NCBI GenBank assembly: GCA_934358675.1
Contig: CAKRKX010000001.1
Coordinates: forward strand, 32,896-96,895
Length of the DNA: 64,000 bases
Direction: 5' to 3'
From: an uncultured Agathobacter sp.
GTDB lineage: Bacteria; Bacillota; Clostridia; Lachnospirales; Lachnospiraceae
Made by a program: the position numbers and the translations under genes. Under the pieces are notes generated by a model. It did no database searches and had not been told where the DNA came from. It saw only the letters and a list, made by a program, of their open reading frames with translations. This document shows, piece after piece, positions 28,995-36,713 of this stretch (position 1 is its first letter; each line of letters begins with the position of its first letter).

Positions 28995-31235
28995 ATGAAG
29001 GTATTGCGGGTTAAACAGGGGGAAATTGTAGCAAAGCGACAGGATAAGGTGATGGAATGGTATCTCATTCAGGAGGGCGCTGTCATCCGCCAGTTCGCGT
29101 TTGCGGAAATTGAGATGAAGCGGAATTCCATTATCGGAATTCTGGAGAATGAATGGTTTGCGTGCGATTACGTGGCGCGGGAGGATACGGTGCTGATCGT
29201 GATCCCGTGTAAGAATGCCGCGGATTTGCACCAAATCTTATCGGAACATGAGAATTTCCGGCCGATCTTTCTTCGGACGGCGATCGAGCAGCGCCATCAG
29301 GCACTGTTTCTGTATTCGAGTCTGCAGAAAAAGGCGGAGCTGTTGCACCGCATCACGGAGACATTTTACAGTGATTACAAGAATGCGTGCAGCAATCTGC
29401 TGATGGATGAGCAGGATTTTACGCGCATCGAGAATTTTGAGGCGCTCAATATGCAGCACCGCGCGGAGAACTGGGAGATCAGCAACAGTAACAGCCTTGT
29501 CAAAAACTATCTGAAAGAATATATGCAGCTGATGATCAAGGATGACAATCTGTGTGTCGGAGCAATCATGGAGGCAGCTGCGCAGATGCGCCGCGTGACG
29601 CAGGGAATCGGTGAGCTGGTGACCTATCTGCTGTACAACCGCGATATCCTCTATGCGGATTCGCAGGATGACATCTTTCATCTGTATTTTGGTCTTGCGG
29701 TGGAACTGTCCGCGAAGGACCGCGATATCACGGAGATGAGAAAGCAGATGCTGGCGATCGCGAAAGTGATGGAACAGCTCGGCATCTACGAACAGAAGCA
29801 GCTTGCAAAATGCAAAGAACTGTGTGAGGAACACAATTTTGAGACGGATGCAAGCGGAAGAATCCGCGTGTCGCGCGAGGATTGTGTCGCCCGTATTATG
29901 GAGTATGCCGGATACGATGATGAGGCGATCGGCGCATACAAGGATGTGCTGGCACAGTATCGGGATCTGCCGGATCGTCTGTCTTCGGACAACGATGTGC
30001 GCAGGATCCGCAAAGAAATCACGGCGCGATTCTATGAGATCTATGAGAGAGCGTTTCTGCGCTCGACGGAGGATCTGATGCGGCCGTCGCCGGTGATTTC
30101 CATGTTTTTAAATTTCGGATTTATGGATGTGGAACTGCTCGGTGAGGAGCGCACGAATACACTTTACAATCTGGTTGACTCACTGGGACTTTTTCATTCG
30201 GATCATATTTTTACGATCTATGACTGGCTGCTTTTGATCTATCAGGGAAGAAAAGAGCCGTCCCGCAACGAGTTTGATCTCGATTATAACGGTTATCTGC
30301 AGGATTTAAAGCGACAGGGCGAGATCACGGATTCTCAGATGGCGAAGCTGAAGGAAGATCCGAAGGCAAAGGTGGAGTTCGAGATCCGAAATCTCTTTAC
30401 GTCCGGTCACCGTGTGACGAGCGGAAGAGTGACTACGTTCTGTCCGGTGCTCTCCTCGGATGAGTTTATCAACACGATCGAGAAGATGGCTGTGACGGCA
30501 GAGCGTGTGGAGAGCGCGATCAATAAGATCCGTTGTCTGGATTATTCTGTTTTATACCGCGAGGTGATGTTTTCGGATCCTGCGCACGGCATCAATCAGG
30601 AGTGGATGATGCATGAGGTGCTTCCGGATGTGATCCTGATGCCGGATGCGGGCACGCGTGCGGTCATGTGGCAGGAGACGGTCGGAGCGAAGAGCAATAC
30701 ACCGGCGCGTTTTCTGTTCCCGATGTTTACCGCGGTAGATCTCGACGAGCTGATGGTGGAGACGATGGGACGCTACCGCTGGGAGATCTGCAGAAGAATC
30801 CAGGGTGTGTACTGGAACGATATCAGGGAGCGCTCTCTTACTTCCGAGTATTGCGATTACATACAGTTTTACCGTAAGAACACGGATCTGTCGGCGGATG
30901 CCAAGGACAAGATCAAGACGGTGCTTTCGCGTGCGCGAAACAGTTACCGCGAAGTGTTTGTCAAGGATTATCAGAGCTGGATGAAGTACGAGTCGGCAGG
31001 AAGTTTCCGACTGAACAAGGTTGCCAGAGAGATCATGGTGCGCTACTGTCCGTTCGCCAAGGATATCCGGCAAAATCTGATGCAGAATCCGCAGTATCAG
31101 AATGTGTTCCGCAAGCTGGATGTGGAGAATGCAAGGAAGGTGCAGCGAATTACCGCAATGTACGACAAGTACGAGGCGGCAGGCGGCGAGATCACGCCTG
31201 AATTAAACGAGAATCTCAAATTTTATCAGATGTAG
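28995..31235 (+). CDS. Large unassigned protein with cyclic-nucleotide-binding-like N-terminus
   Basis: This is a 746-residue soluble protein. Residues 1-120 resemble a cyclic-nucleotide-binding beta-barrel (VKQGEIVAKRQDKVMEWYLI, then a run of short strands ending IVIPCK). The remaining 600 residues are mostly helical and charged, with patches such as FLNFGFMDVELLGEE, TSGRVTTFCPVLSSDEF and VLPDVILMPDAGTRAVMWQE. I recognise no enzyme motif and no DNA-binding domain. It follows the GH3 gene by 17 bases and precedes trmO by 13, so it is probably in one transcript. A nucleotide-responsive scaffold or regulator is possible but unproven. Confidence 0.75.
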   Translation: MKVLRVKQGEIVAKRQDKVMEWYLIQEGAVIRQFAFAEIEMKRNSIIGILENEWFACDYVAREDTVLIVIPCKNAADLHQILSEHENFRPIFLRTAIEQRHQALFLYSSLQKKAELLHRITETFYSDYKNACSNLLMDEQDFTRIENFEALNMQHRAENWEISNSNSLVKNYLKEYMQLMIKDDNLCVGAIMEAAAQMRRVTQGIGELVTYLLYNRDILYADSQDDIFHLYFGLAVELSAKDRDITEMRKQMLAIAKVMEQLGIYEQKQLAKCKELCEEHNFETDASGRIRVSREDCVARIMEYAGYDDEAIGAYKDVLAQYRDLPDRLSSDNDVRRIRKEITARFYEIYERAFLRSTEDLMRPSPVISMFLNFGFMDVELLGEERTNTLYNLVDSLGLFHSDHIFTIYDWLLLIYQGRKEPSRNEFDLDYNGYLQDLKRQGEITDSQMAKLKEDPKAKVEFEIRNLFTSGHRVTSGRVTTFCPVLSSDEFINTIEKMAVTAERVESAINKIRCLDYSVLYREVMFSDPAHGINQEWMMHEVLPDVILMPDAGTRAVMWQETVGAKSNTPARFLFPMFTAVDLDELMVETMGRYRWEICRRIQGVYWNDIRERSLTSEYCDYIQFYRKNTDLSADAKDKIKTVLSRARNSYREVFVKDYQSWMKYESAGSFRLNKVAREIMVRYCPFAKDIRQNLMQNPQYQNVFRKLDVENARKVQRITAMYDKYEAAGGEITPELNENLKFYQM

Positions 31236-31248
31236 GAAGCTGAAGATT

Positions 31249-31947
31249 ATGGTTACGATCGCACATATTCATACACCGTTTTCGGAAAAATTCGGAATCC
31301 CGCGCCAGAGCGGACTTGCCGCCTCGGCACAGGGAACGATCGTGATGGAACCGCAGTTCCGCAATCCGGATGCGTTCAAAGGCATCGAGGAATTTTCGCA
31401 TCTGTGGCTTCTGTGGGAGTTTTCCAGGGCGAAACAGGATGTGTTCCATGCGACGGTCGCACCGCCGAGACTCGGGGGAAAGGAGCGCCGTGGCGTGTTT
31501 GCGACAAGATCGCCTTTTCGCCCGAATTCGATCGGACTATCCTGCGTGAAACTGGAGCAGGTGGCATACGATAAGGAATGCGGTCCGATGCTTACGGTGT
31601 CCGGCGTGGATCTGCTTGACGGGACGCCGATCTACGATATCAAGCCGTATCTGCCGTATGCGGATGCGCACCCGGAAGCGGTTGGCGGATTTGCGGATGC
31701 CCATGTGACGGATCGGATCGCGGTGGATTTTCCGCAGGAGCTTCTGTTGAAACTTCCGGAGGAGCTGCGTGCTGCGGCAATCGATGTGCTTGCGCAGGAT
31801 CCGCGTGCGGCTTACAACAAAAAGCCGGATTATGTGTACGGTATGGCATTTGCCGGTTATGATATAAGGTTTGTGGTGCGGGACGGATGTCTTGCGGTGT
31901 GCGATGTGCTGCCGAGAGAAAAGGAAGATTTCTCGAAGGTCAAGTGA
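31249..31947 (+). CDS. trmO: TrmO-type tRNA t6A37 N6-methyltransferase
   Basis: This 232-residue protein belongs to the UPF0066/TrmO (TsaA-like) family. Its signatures are GIPRQSGL near residue 17, HLWLLWEFS near 47, the VFATRSPFRPNSIGLSCVKL block near residues 82-101 and DLLDGTPIYDIKPYLPYAD near 121-139. TrmO uses S-adenosylmethionine to methylate threonylcarbamoyl-adenosine at position 37 of tRNAs. It extends about 60 residues beyond the core, as many homologues do. It lies 13 bases after the large unknown gene. It is a housekeeping gene embedded among accessory functions. Confidence 0.88.
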   Translation: MVTIAHIHTPFSEKFGIPRQSGLAASAQGTIVMEPQFRNPDAFKGIEEFSHLWLLWEFSRAKQDVFHATVAPPRLGGKERRGVFATRSPFRPNSIGLSCVKLEQVAYDKECGPMLTVSGVDLLDGTPIYDIKPYLPYADAHPEAVGGFADAHVTDRIAVDFPQELLLKLPEELRAAAIDVLAQDPRAAYNKKPDYVYGMAFAGYDIRFVVRDGCLAVCDVLPREKEDFSKVK

Positions 31948-31995
31948 GTGGCAGGCGTACACTCTGCCCGAATATAAGGAATTGGCAGTGCATAC

Positions 31996-32024
31996 TTGCA
32001 GACTGTCCGGGAAAGCCGTATAAT
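31996..32024 (+). promoter_or_regulatory. Promoter of apt
   Basis: TTGCAG at 31996-32001 and TATAAT at 32019-32024 with a 17-base spacer precede the gene starting at 32062. Confidence 0.75.
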
Positions 32025-32061
32025 GAATGATAGATTACAAAATAGATGTGAGGTATTCAGC

Positions 32062-32586
32062 ATGAAGAAACTTGAAGAGTACATTAGAAGTATTCCGGAT
32101 TTTCCGGAGAAAGGAATTATTTTCCGGGATGTCACCAGTATTTTAATGGATGCGGATGGATTAAAACTTTCCATCGATGAGCTTGCAAAATGCCTGGAAG
32201 GTTTGGATTTTGACGTGATCGCAGGTGCGGAGTCAAGAGGTTTCCTCTTTGGAATGCCACTTTCTTATCTGCTTCATAAACCGTTCGTTCCGATTCGCAA
32301 GAAAGGTAAACTTCCATGTGAGACCGTAGAGAAGACCTATGATCTTGAGTACGGTACCGCAACGATCGAGATCCACAAGGATGCGATCAAGCCGGGAGAC
32401 AAGGTTGTGCTTCTTGACGACCTGATCGCAACAGGCGGAACGATGAAGGCAGCAGCAGAACTTGTGGAAGAACTCGGCGGAGAGGTCGTTGAGATGTTAT
32501 TCCTGATCGAACTGGTTGACTTGAAGGGAAGAGAAGTTCTCTCCGATTACAAGGTGGATTCCGTTGTGCAGTTCGAGGGTGCTTAA
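32062..32586 (+). CDS. apt: Adenine phosphoribosyltransferase
   Basis: This 174-residue enzyme converts adenine and PRPP to AMP and pyrophosphate. Its markers are IRSIPDFPEKGIIFRDVT at the N-terminus, AGAESRGFLFG near residue 56, the flexible loop RKKGKLPCETVEKTYDLEYG near residues 80-99 and the PRPP-binding motif VVLLDDLIATGGT near residues 115-127. ATG 32062 with a GTGAGG ribosome binding site is chosen over in-frame upstream starts, which would lie between the -35 and -10 boxes. It is a single-gene unit. Confidence 0.96.
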   Translation: MKKLEEYIRSIPDFPEKGIIFRDVTSILMDADGLKLSIDELAKCLEGLDFDVIAGAESRGFLFGMPLSYLLHKPFVPIRKKGKLPCETVEKTYDLEYGTATIEIHKDAIKPGDKVVLLDDLIATGGTMKAAAELVEELGGEVVEMLFLIELVDLKGREVLSDYKVDSVVQFEGA

Positions 32587-32587
32587 A

Positions 32588-32617
32588 GAATAAAATCGAA
32601 ATTTTGGATACATACTA
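32588..32617 (+). promoter_or_regulatory. Sigma-G-type forespore promoter of spoVAD-spoVAE
   Basis: GAATA at 32588-32592 and CATACTA at 32611-32617 with an 18-base spacer match the sigma-G consensus and repeat the elements found before spoVAC. Confidence 0.75.
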
Positions 32618-32679
32618 TCTCTAAATAGAATGCCGGTGGCGATCGGACGGATCGCGGCGGCAGGAAGGGAGAGATTTGT

Positions 32680-33747
32680 ATGGACCAGCAGATTGGAAGA
32701 GGGAGTCTCTGTTTTTCAGAGGCTCCTTTTATTATTGGCACGGCATCCGTCGTGGGCACGAAGGAGGGAGAAGGACCACTCGCGGGTGAGTTCGACTGCA
32801 TCGGTGAGGATGATAAGTTCGGGCAGGATACGTGGGAGGCGGCGGAGAGCAGCCTGCAGCAGGAGGCTTTGACACTTGCACTCGGGAAGGCGGGAAAGGA
32901 TCCGAAGGATATGCGTTATCTGTTCGCAGGCGATCTTCTTGGACAGCTGATTGCATCCTCGTTCGGACTTAAGAATTTCGAAATCCCCCTGTTCGGTCTG
33001 TACGGAGCGTGTTCAACCTGCGGGGAGGCGCTTGCCCTCTCGGCGATGACGGTGGCTGCCGGATATGCAGATCATGTGGCAGCGGTGACTTCAAGCCACT
33101 TCGCAAGTGCGGAGAAGCAGTTCCGCTTTCCGCTTGAGTATGCAAATCAGCGTCCGGTCTCCGCAACATGGACGGTGACGGGAGCCGGCGCGTTTATTGT
33201 TGCGGCGGCAGGAAACGTAAAATCGTCTGTTGCTCCGATGGCGAGGATCGCGGCGGTGACGACCGGTAAGATCGTGGATTACGGCGTCAAGGATGCAATG
33301 AATATGGGCGCGGTCATGGCGCCGGCTGCGGCGGAGCTGATCGCACAGAATCTTACGGACTTTGATCGAAAGCCCGGGGATTACGACCGGATCGTAACCG
33401 GAGATTTAGGCGAGGTCGGACACGAGATCCTGCTTGATCTGTTGAAAGAGAAGGGCTTTGATCTGTCCGGCATACACGAGGATTGCGGTATGCTCATCTT
33501 TGATAACGAGAAGCAGGGCACCGGTTCCGGTGGATCGGGTTGCGGATGTGCGGCTTCGACACTTTCAGCGCATTTTCTTCCGAGACTGGCAAGTGGAGAG
33601 CTGAAACGGATCCTGTTTGTGCCGACCGGTGCGCTGATGTCCCCGGTGAGCTTTAATGAGGGACAGTCGATCCCGGGCATCGCTCACGGAATCGTACTGG
33701 AACATCCGGGTACGGAAGAATGCTGCAAAAAGGAGGAAAGACAGTAA
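32680..33747 (+). CDS. spoVAD: Stage V sporulation protein AD
   Basis: This 355-residue protein is SpoVAD, a thiolase-fold protein that binds dipicolinic acid as part of the SpoVA complex. Typical blocks are FSEAPFIIGTASVVGTKEGEG at the start, DTWEAAES near residue 50, LFGLYGACSTCGEAL near 105-118, PVSATWTVTGAGA near 160 and GGSGCGCAAST near residues 285-295. It is cotranscribed with spoVAE, whose ATG overlaps its stop by one base. spoVAC, the usual first gene of the trio, is 12 kb upstream. Confidence 0.96.
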   Translation: MDQQIGRGSLCFSEAPFIIGTASVVGTKEGEGPLAGEFDCIGEDDKFGQDTWEAAESSLQQEALTLALGKAGKDPKDMRYLFAGDLLGQLIASSFGLKNFEIPLFGLYGACSTCGEALALSAMTVAAGYADHVAAVTSSHFASAEKQFRFPLEYANQRPVSATWTVTGAGAFIVAAAGNVKSSVAPMARIAAVTTGKIVDYGVKDAMNMGAVMAPAAAELIAQNLTDFDRKPGDYDRIVTGDLGEVGHEILLDLLKEKGFDLSGIHEDCGMLIFDNEKQGTGSGGSGCGCAASTLSAHFLPRLASGELKRILFVPTGALMSPVSFNEGQSIPGIAHGIVLEHPGTEECCKKEERQ

Positions 33748-34106
33748 TGGATTATGTGATCGCATTTGTTGTGGGGGGTGTGATCTGTGCGCTGGCGCAG
33801 ATTCTGATGGAAAAAACGAAGATGATGCCGGGACGTATCATGGTGCTTCTTGTATGTCTGGGGGCGGTACTCGGGGCGCTCGGCATCTACGAACCGTTTT
33901 TGCAGTGGGCGAAGGCGGGGGCGAGTGTGCCGCTTCTCGGTTTTGGAAACAACCTGTGGATGGGCGTGAAAGAGATGGTGGATGAGAAAGGTTTCATCGG
34001 CATTTTTCTCGGAGGATTCAAAAACTGTGCACTGGGGCTTTGCGCGGCGCTTGTTTTCTCCTATATTGCCTCACTGATCTGCCAGCCGAAGATGAAGAAG
34101 CATTGA
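33747..34106 (+). CDS. spoVAE: Stage V sporulation protein AE
   Basis: This 119-residue membrane protein has four hydrophobic segments with the SpoVAE signature FVVGGVICALAQILMEKTKM and PLLGFGNNLWMGVKE. It is a membrane component of the SpoVA dipicolinate channel. ATG 33747 overlaps the spoVAD stop (TAATG), which implies coupled translation, and AAAGGAGGAAAG sits upstream inside spoVAD. Confidence 0.95.
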   Translation: MDYVIAFVVGGVICALAQILMEKTKMMPGRIMVLLVCLGAVLGALGIYEPFLQWAKAGASVPLLGFGNNLWMGVKEMVDEKGFIGIFLGGFKNCALGLCAALVFSYIASLICQPKMKKH

Positions 34107-34145
34107 CAGCTGCAAAAAGAAGGTGCTATCATGAACAAAGTTCAT
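34103..34145 (+). promoter_or_regulatory. Promoter and palindromic operator of the TetR gene
   Basis: TTGACA at 34103-34108 and TATCAT at 34127-34132 (18 bases apart) form a promoter. A perfect palindrome, ATGAAC-AAA-GTTCAT at 34131-34145, overlaps the -10 box and is the natural autorepression site. Confidence 0.7.
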
Positions 34146-34182
34146 AAAATAAGCAGATGACAGGACAGATGGAAGCGATAGC

Positions 34183-34713
34183 ATGCGACAGAAAGTAACT
34201 TCAAGAGAAAAAATTTTGGATGCGGCGATGGAGATCGCCATCCGCGAGGGTGTGGATCATGTCAGTATCCGTAAGCTTGCGCGAAGCTGCGGGATCGGAC
34301 TCGGATCGATGTACAATTATTATCCGGATAAGGAGGCTTTGATCCGTGCGGTGTCGGAGACCTTCTGGGATCGTATCTTAAGAGATCAGGACAAACTGTA
34401 TCGAAAAGGAATCGGTTTTACGATGTTTCTGGAGCAGTACTACGGATTTCTGTACGGCAGACTCGCGCAGTACGATACGAGCTGGCTGTCACAGATCAAC
34501 CGGGAATCGGCGCAGCGGAAAGCAGCGATCACGCTTCTTCGGGAAGTGCTTGATCAGGATGCGCGCGTTAATCCGACCATCTGGAATATGGAGCTGAATC
34601 AGGATGCGTTTGTGGAATATGTGTTTGTCAATCTGATGGCGCTGCTTCAGGCGGGAGAGAAACACTGTCGCTTTTTCCTGTTTTTGCTTGAGCATTTGCT
34701 GTATGACGCATAA
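34183..34713 (+). CDS. TetR-family transcriptional regulator
   Basis: This is a 176-residue protein. Its N-terminal helix-turn-helix (residues about 8-55) includes SREKILDAAMEIAIREG and IRKLARSCGIGLGSMYNYYPDKEALI, which is the TetR signature. The C-terminal ligand or dimerisation domain is shorter than average and gives no ligand clue. A perfect palindrome over its promoter suggests autorepression. A 13-of-15 match to that palindrome lies upstream of the importer operon at 39093-39107. It sits between the spoVA genes and a forespore-type lipoprotein operon whose promoter overlaps its last codons. Confidence 0.88.
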   Translation: MRQKVTSREKILDAAMEIAIREGVDHVSIRKLARSCGIGLGSMYNYYPDKEALIRAVSETFWDRILRDQDKLYRKGIGFTMFLEQYYGFLYGRLAQYDTSWLSQINRESAQRKAAITLLREVLDQDARVNPTIWNMELNQDAFVEYVFVNLMALLQAGEKHCRFFLFLLEHLLYDA

Positions 34714-34736
34714 ATTTCAAAAATCATGTCATACTA
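34708..34736 (+). promoter_or_regulatory. Sigma-G-type promoter of the lipoprotein-PAP2 operon
   Basis: GCATA at 34708-34712 and CATACTA at 34730-34736 with a 17-base spacer fit the sigma-G consensus. The -10 heptamer is identical to those of spoVAC and spoVAD. Confidence 0.68.
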
Positions 34737-34769
34737 TCTCCTGTAAGATAGAAAAAGGAGATAAAAAAG

Positions 34770-35162
34770 ATGAAGAAATTAAAGGTTATGATGATGTGCT
34801 GTCTGTTGATCGGATGTGTCGGAATGTTTGCGGCATGTGGCGCAAATGACAACAATAATATGGACAACACACAGAACAACGCCGTGACCGATACCATGAA
34901 CAACGGTAACAACAACGGCACGAACACCGACAACGGAACGAATAGCAACAACAATACCACCGGTGGCAATAACGTGAAGGACGATATGGACGATCTCGGC
35001 GATGATGTCAAGGATGTCGGAGATGGTATCGTGGATGGTGTTGAGGACGCCGGCGATGCGGTTGTTGATGGCGTGGATGATGTTGTGGACGACGTGGACG
35101 GCAACAATGCCGACAATGCGAACGGCGCGACCAATTCCAACAACAATGGTAACGGACGTTAG
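34770..35162 (+). CDS. Asn/Asp-rich low-complexity lipoprotein, probably forespore-expressed
   Basis: This 130-residue protein has a lipoprotein signal (lipobox FAAC, Cys near residue 23). An Asn/Thr/Gly-rich stretch (residues 25-70) follows, then an Asp/Val repeat region (DDLGDDVKDVGDGIVDGVEDAGDAVVD pattern) and an Asn-rich tail. The composition suggests a flexible, very acidic surface or intermembrane protein. It is preceded by an AAAGGAG ribosome binding site and a sigma-G-type promoter at 34708-34736, which points to a spore-membrane lipoprotein. I know no homologue with a defined function. It is followed directly by the PAP2 gene. Confidence 0.75.
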   Translation: MKKLKVMMMCCLLIGCVGMFAACGANDNNNMDNTQNNAVTDTMNNGNNNGTNTDNGTNSNNNTTGGNNVKDDMDDLGDDVKDVGDGIVDGVEDAGDAVVDGVDDVVDDVDGNNADNANGATNSNNNGNGR

Positions 35163-35177
35163 AAAGTGGCTTTACTT

Positions 35178-35672
35178 ATGACAAGAGAGACGTATTGTAA
35201 GATGACTCAGCCGTTTCGGGATCAGCCGAAACGTGCTCAGTCATTACATATTGCAAATAAAATACTGACGGGGAGCGTGTTTCTGGCATATCCGATTCTC
35301 TTGATCGGATTGTTCTGCGTAAGGTCCGGGCATCTGCTTCGTGCGATTTTAGTGCCGCTCGACGGTTTTATCGCGGTCTCGGTGTTCCGGTATCTGGTGA
35401 ACCGGAGACGCCCTTACGAGGCTTTTGAACTGCCACCCGTCATCCCGAAGGAGACTTCCGGCCGGTCGTTTCCAAGCCGTCATGTATTCTCGGCGGCGAT
35501 CATCGCGTTCACATTTCTTGCGATCCCGCAGGTAATGTGGATCGGGATCGTGCTTCTTATGTGCACGGTGCTGCTTGCGGTCATCCGCGTGCTCTCCGGT
35601 GTGCATTATATCAGTGATGTGGTTGCTGCAAGCGTTATCGCAGCGGCGATTGCGCTCGTGTTTCTTCTATAG
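35178..35672 (+). CDS. PAP2-family membrane phosphatase
   Basis: This protein of about 164 residues has five membrane spans and the three PAP2 phosphatase motifs: RRRPYEAF near residue 75, PSRHVFSA near residue 98 and RVLSGVHYISDV near residues 138-149. The family removes phosphate from lipid phosphates such as phosphatidic acid or undecaprenyl diphosphate. ATG 35178 is used; a GTG at 35166, four codons earlier, is also possible. It follows the lipoprotein gene by a few bases and likely shares its forespore promoter. Its 3' end overlaps the convergent AraC gene by 38 bases. Confidence 0.88.
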   Translation: MTRETYCKMTQPFRDQPKRAQSLHIANKILTGSVFLAYPILLIGLFCVRSGHLLRAILVPLDGFIAVSVFRYLVNRRRPYEAFELPPVIPKETSGRSFPSRHVFSAAIIAFTFLAIPQVMWIGIVLLMCTVLLAVIRVLSGVHYISDVVAASVIAAAIALVFLL

Positions 35673-36561
35673 CAGAGACGGAACCCTCCATTGCGCGGAA
35701 TGCGCGCGGTGTGAGGGTATATTTTTTCTTAAAAGAGCGATTGAAGTAGGAGAGATTGTCAAATCCGGTCTCCTCGGCGATCGCAAGGACGGTGGAGTCG
35801 GAACTCGTCAGAAGGCGCGCCGCCATCGTGAGCCGGTAATCTTTGAGATAATCGGTGAACGTTGTGCCCATCGTCTCTTTGAAGTAGCGCATAAAATGCG
35901 ATTCCGAAAACTGCACCTCGGCAGCAATCTCGGCGATCGTGATCTTGTCCATATAATGATTCTCGATGTATTTGAGAATGATCTTCATCTTGTCGAGCGT
36001 CTTGCGGTTGCTGCTTTTCGTTCGCGCAGTGGTGCGGCAGCGGTTGCTTAACGTATAGAAGAACAGATAAAGCTGGCTTTTGATATAAAGCTCAAATCCA
36101 ATCGGTTTTGTCTTGGAAATCTCGTCGCAGGCATCGATTCCGGCGATCACTTCGTTATAGTAGGAATCCTGCGGCGTGTATAGCGTCGGCACACTGAGCG
36201 TTCCGTGCAGAAGCGGCAGCAGAAATTCGGTCGCGGTCACATCGTTCTGGCGGGAGAGCAGCATGTTCGGGTGGAAGATGATATTCTCATATTCCATGCT
36301 TTCGCCCGGTTCCTGATAGATCGAGTGCAGCTGCCCGGGCAAGATCAGTACCATACAGGGACCGCTCACCGGATACTCCCGGAAATCGACGGTCAGATTG
36401 CCGCGTCCCTTCTTGATATAGACCAGTTCGACCTCATCGTGCCAGTGCAGCGGAACCGTGGTAAAGTCAAGAGGAATCGAGCACAGATACGTGTTGTACG
36501 GAAAGATGATGTCCGCATGTGTAACATTTTCATGATAATTTTCATACTCTAATATATTCAT
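35635..36561 (-). CDS. AraC-family regulator with cupin sensor domain
   Basis: This 308-residue protein has an N-terminal cupin sugar-sensor domain (VPLHWHDEVELVYIKKG near residue 37, PGQLHSIYQ near residue 75). It ends in two C-terminal helix-turn-helix motifs (ITIAEIAAEVQFSESHFMRYFKE and the GFDNLSYFNRSFKKKYTLTPRAFR region). This class typically activates sugar-utilisation genes. It is divergent from glycogen phosphorylase (153 bases between starts) and may control it. The last 38 bases overlap the convergent PAP2 gene, and no separate terminator is visible. Confidence 0.9.
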   Translation of the reverse strand: MNILEYENYHENVTHADIIFPYNTYLCSIPLDFTTVPLHWHDEVELVYIKKGRGNLTVDFREYPVSGPCMVLILPGQLHSIYQEPGESMEYENIIFHPNMLLSRQNDVTATEFLLPLLHGTLSVPTLYTPQDSYYNEVIAGIDACDEISKTKPIGFELYIKSQLYLFFYTLSNRCRTTARTKSSNRKTLDKMKIILKYIENHYMDKITIAEIAAEVQFSESHFMRYFKETMGTTFTDYLKDYRLTMAARLLTSSDSTVLAIAEETGFDNLSYFNRSFKKKYTLTPRAFRAMEGSVSAIEETRAQSPLR

Positions 36562-36713
36562 ACTGTGAGCATAGCAGAAAAAATTCCCTAAGTAAAGAAA
36601 AATGATAGAATAGTACAGGTTTTATGGCGGATATGACAAGATTCAGAGAGTGGGAGTGCGTATACTTGAATCATACTTAATGAGCTGATGTTCAAATTGG
36701 GAGGAAAACAACA

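Noticed and set aside
31982-31987. TTGGCA as -35 box of apt
   Set aside because: The spacing to TATAAT is 31 bases; TTGCAG at 31996 gives the correct 17.
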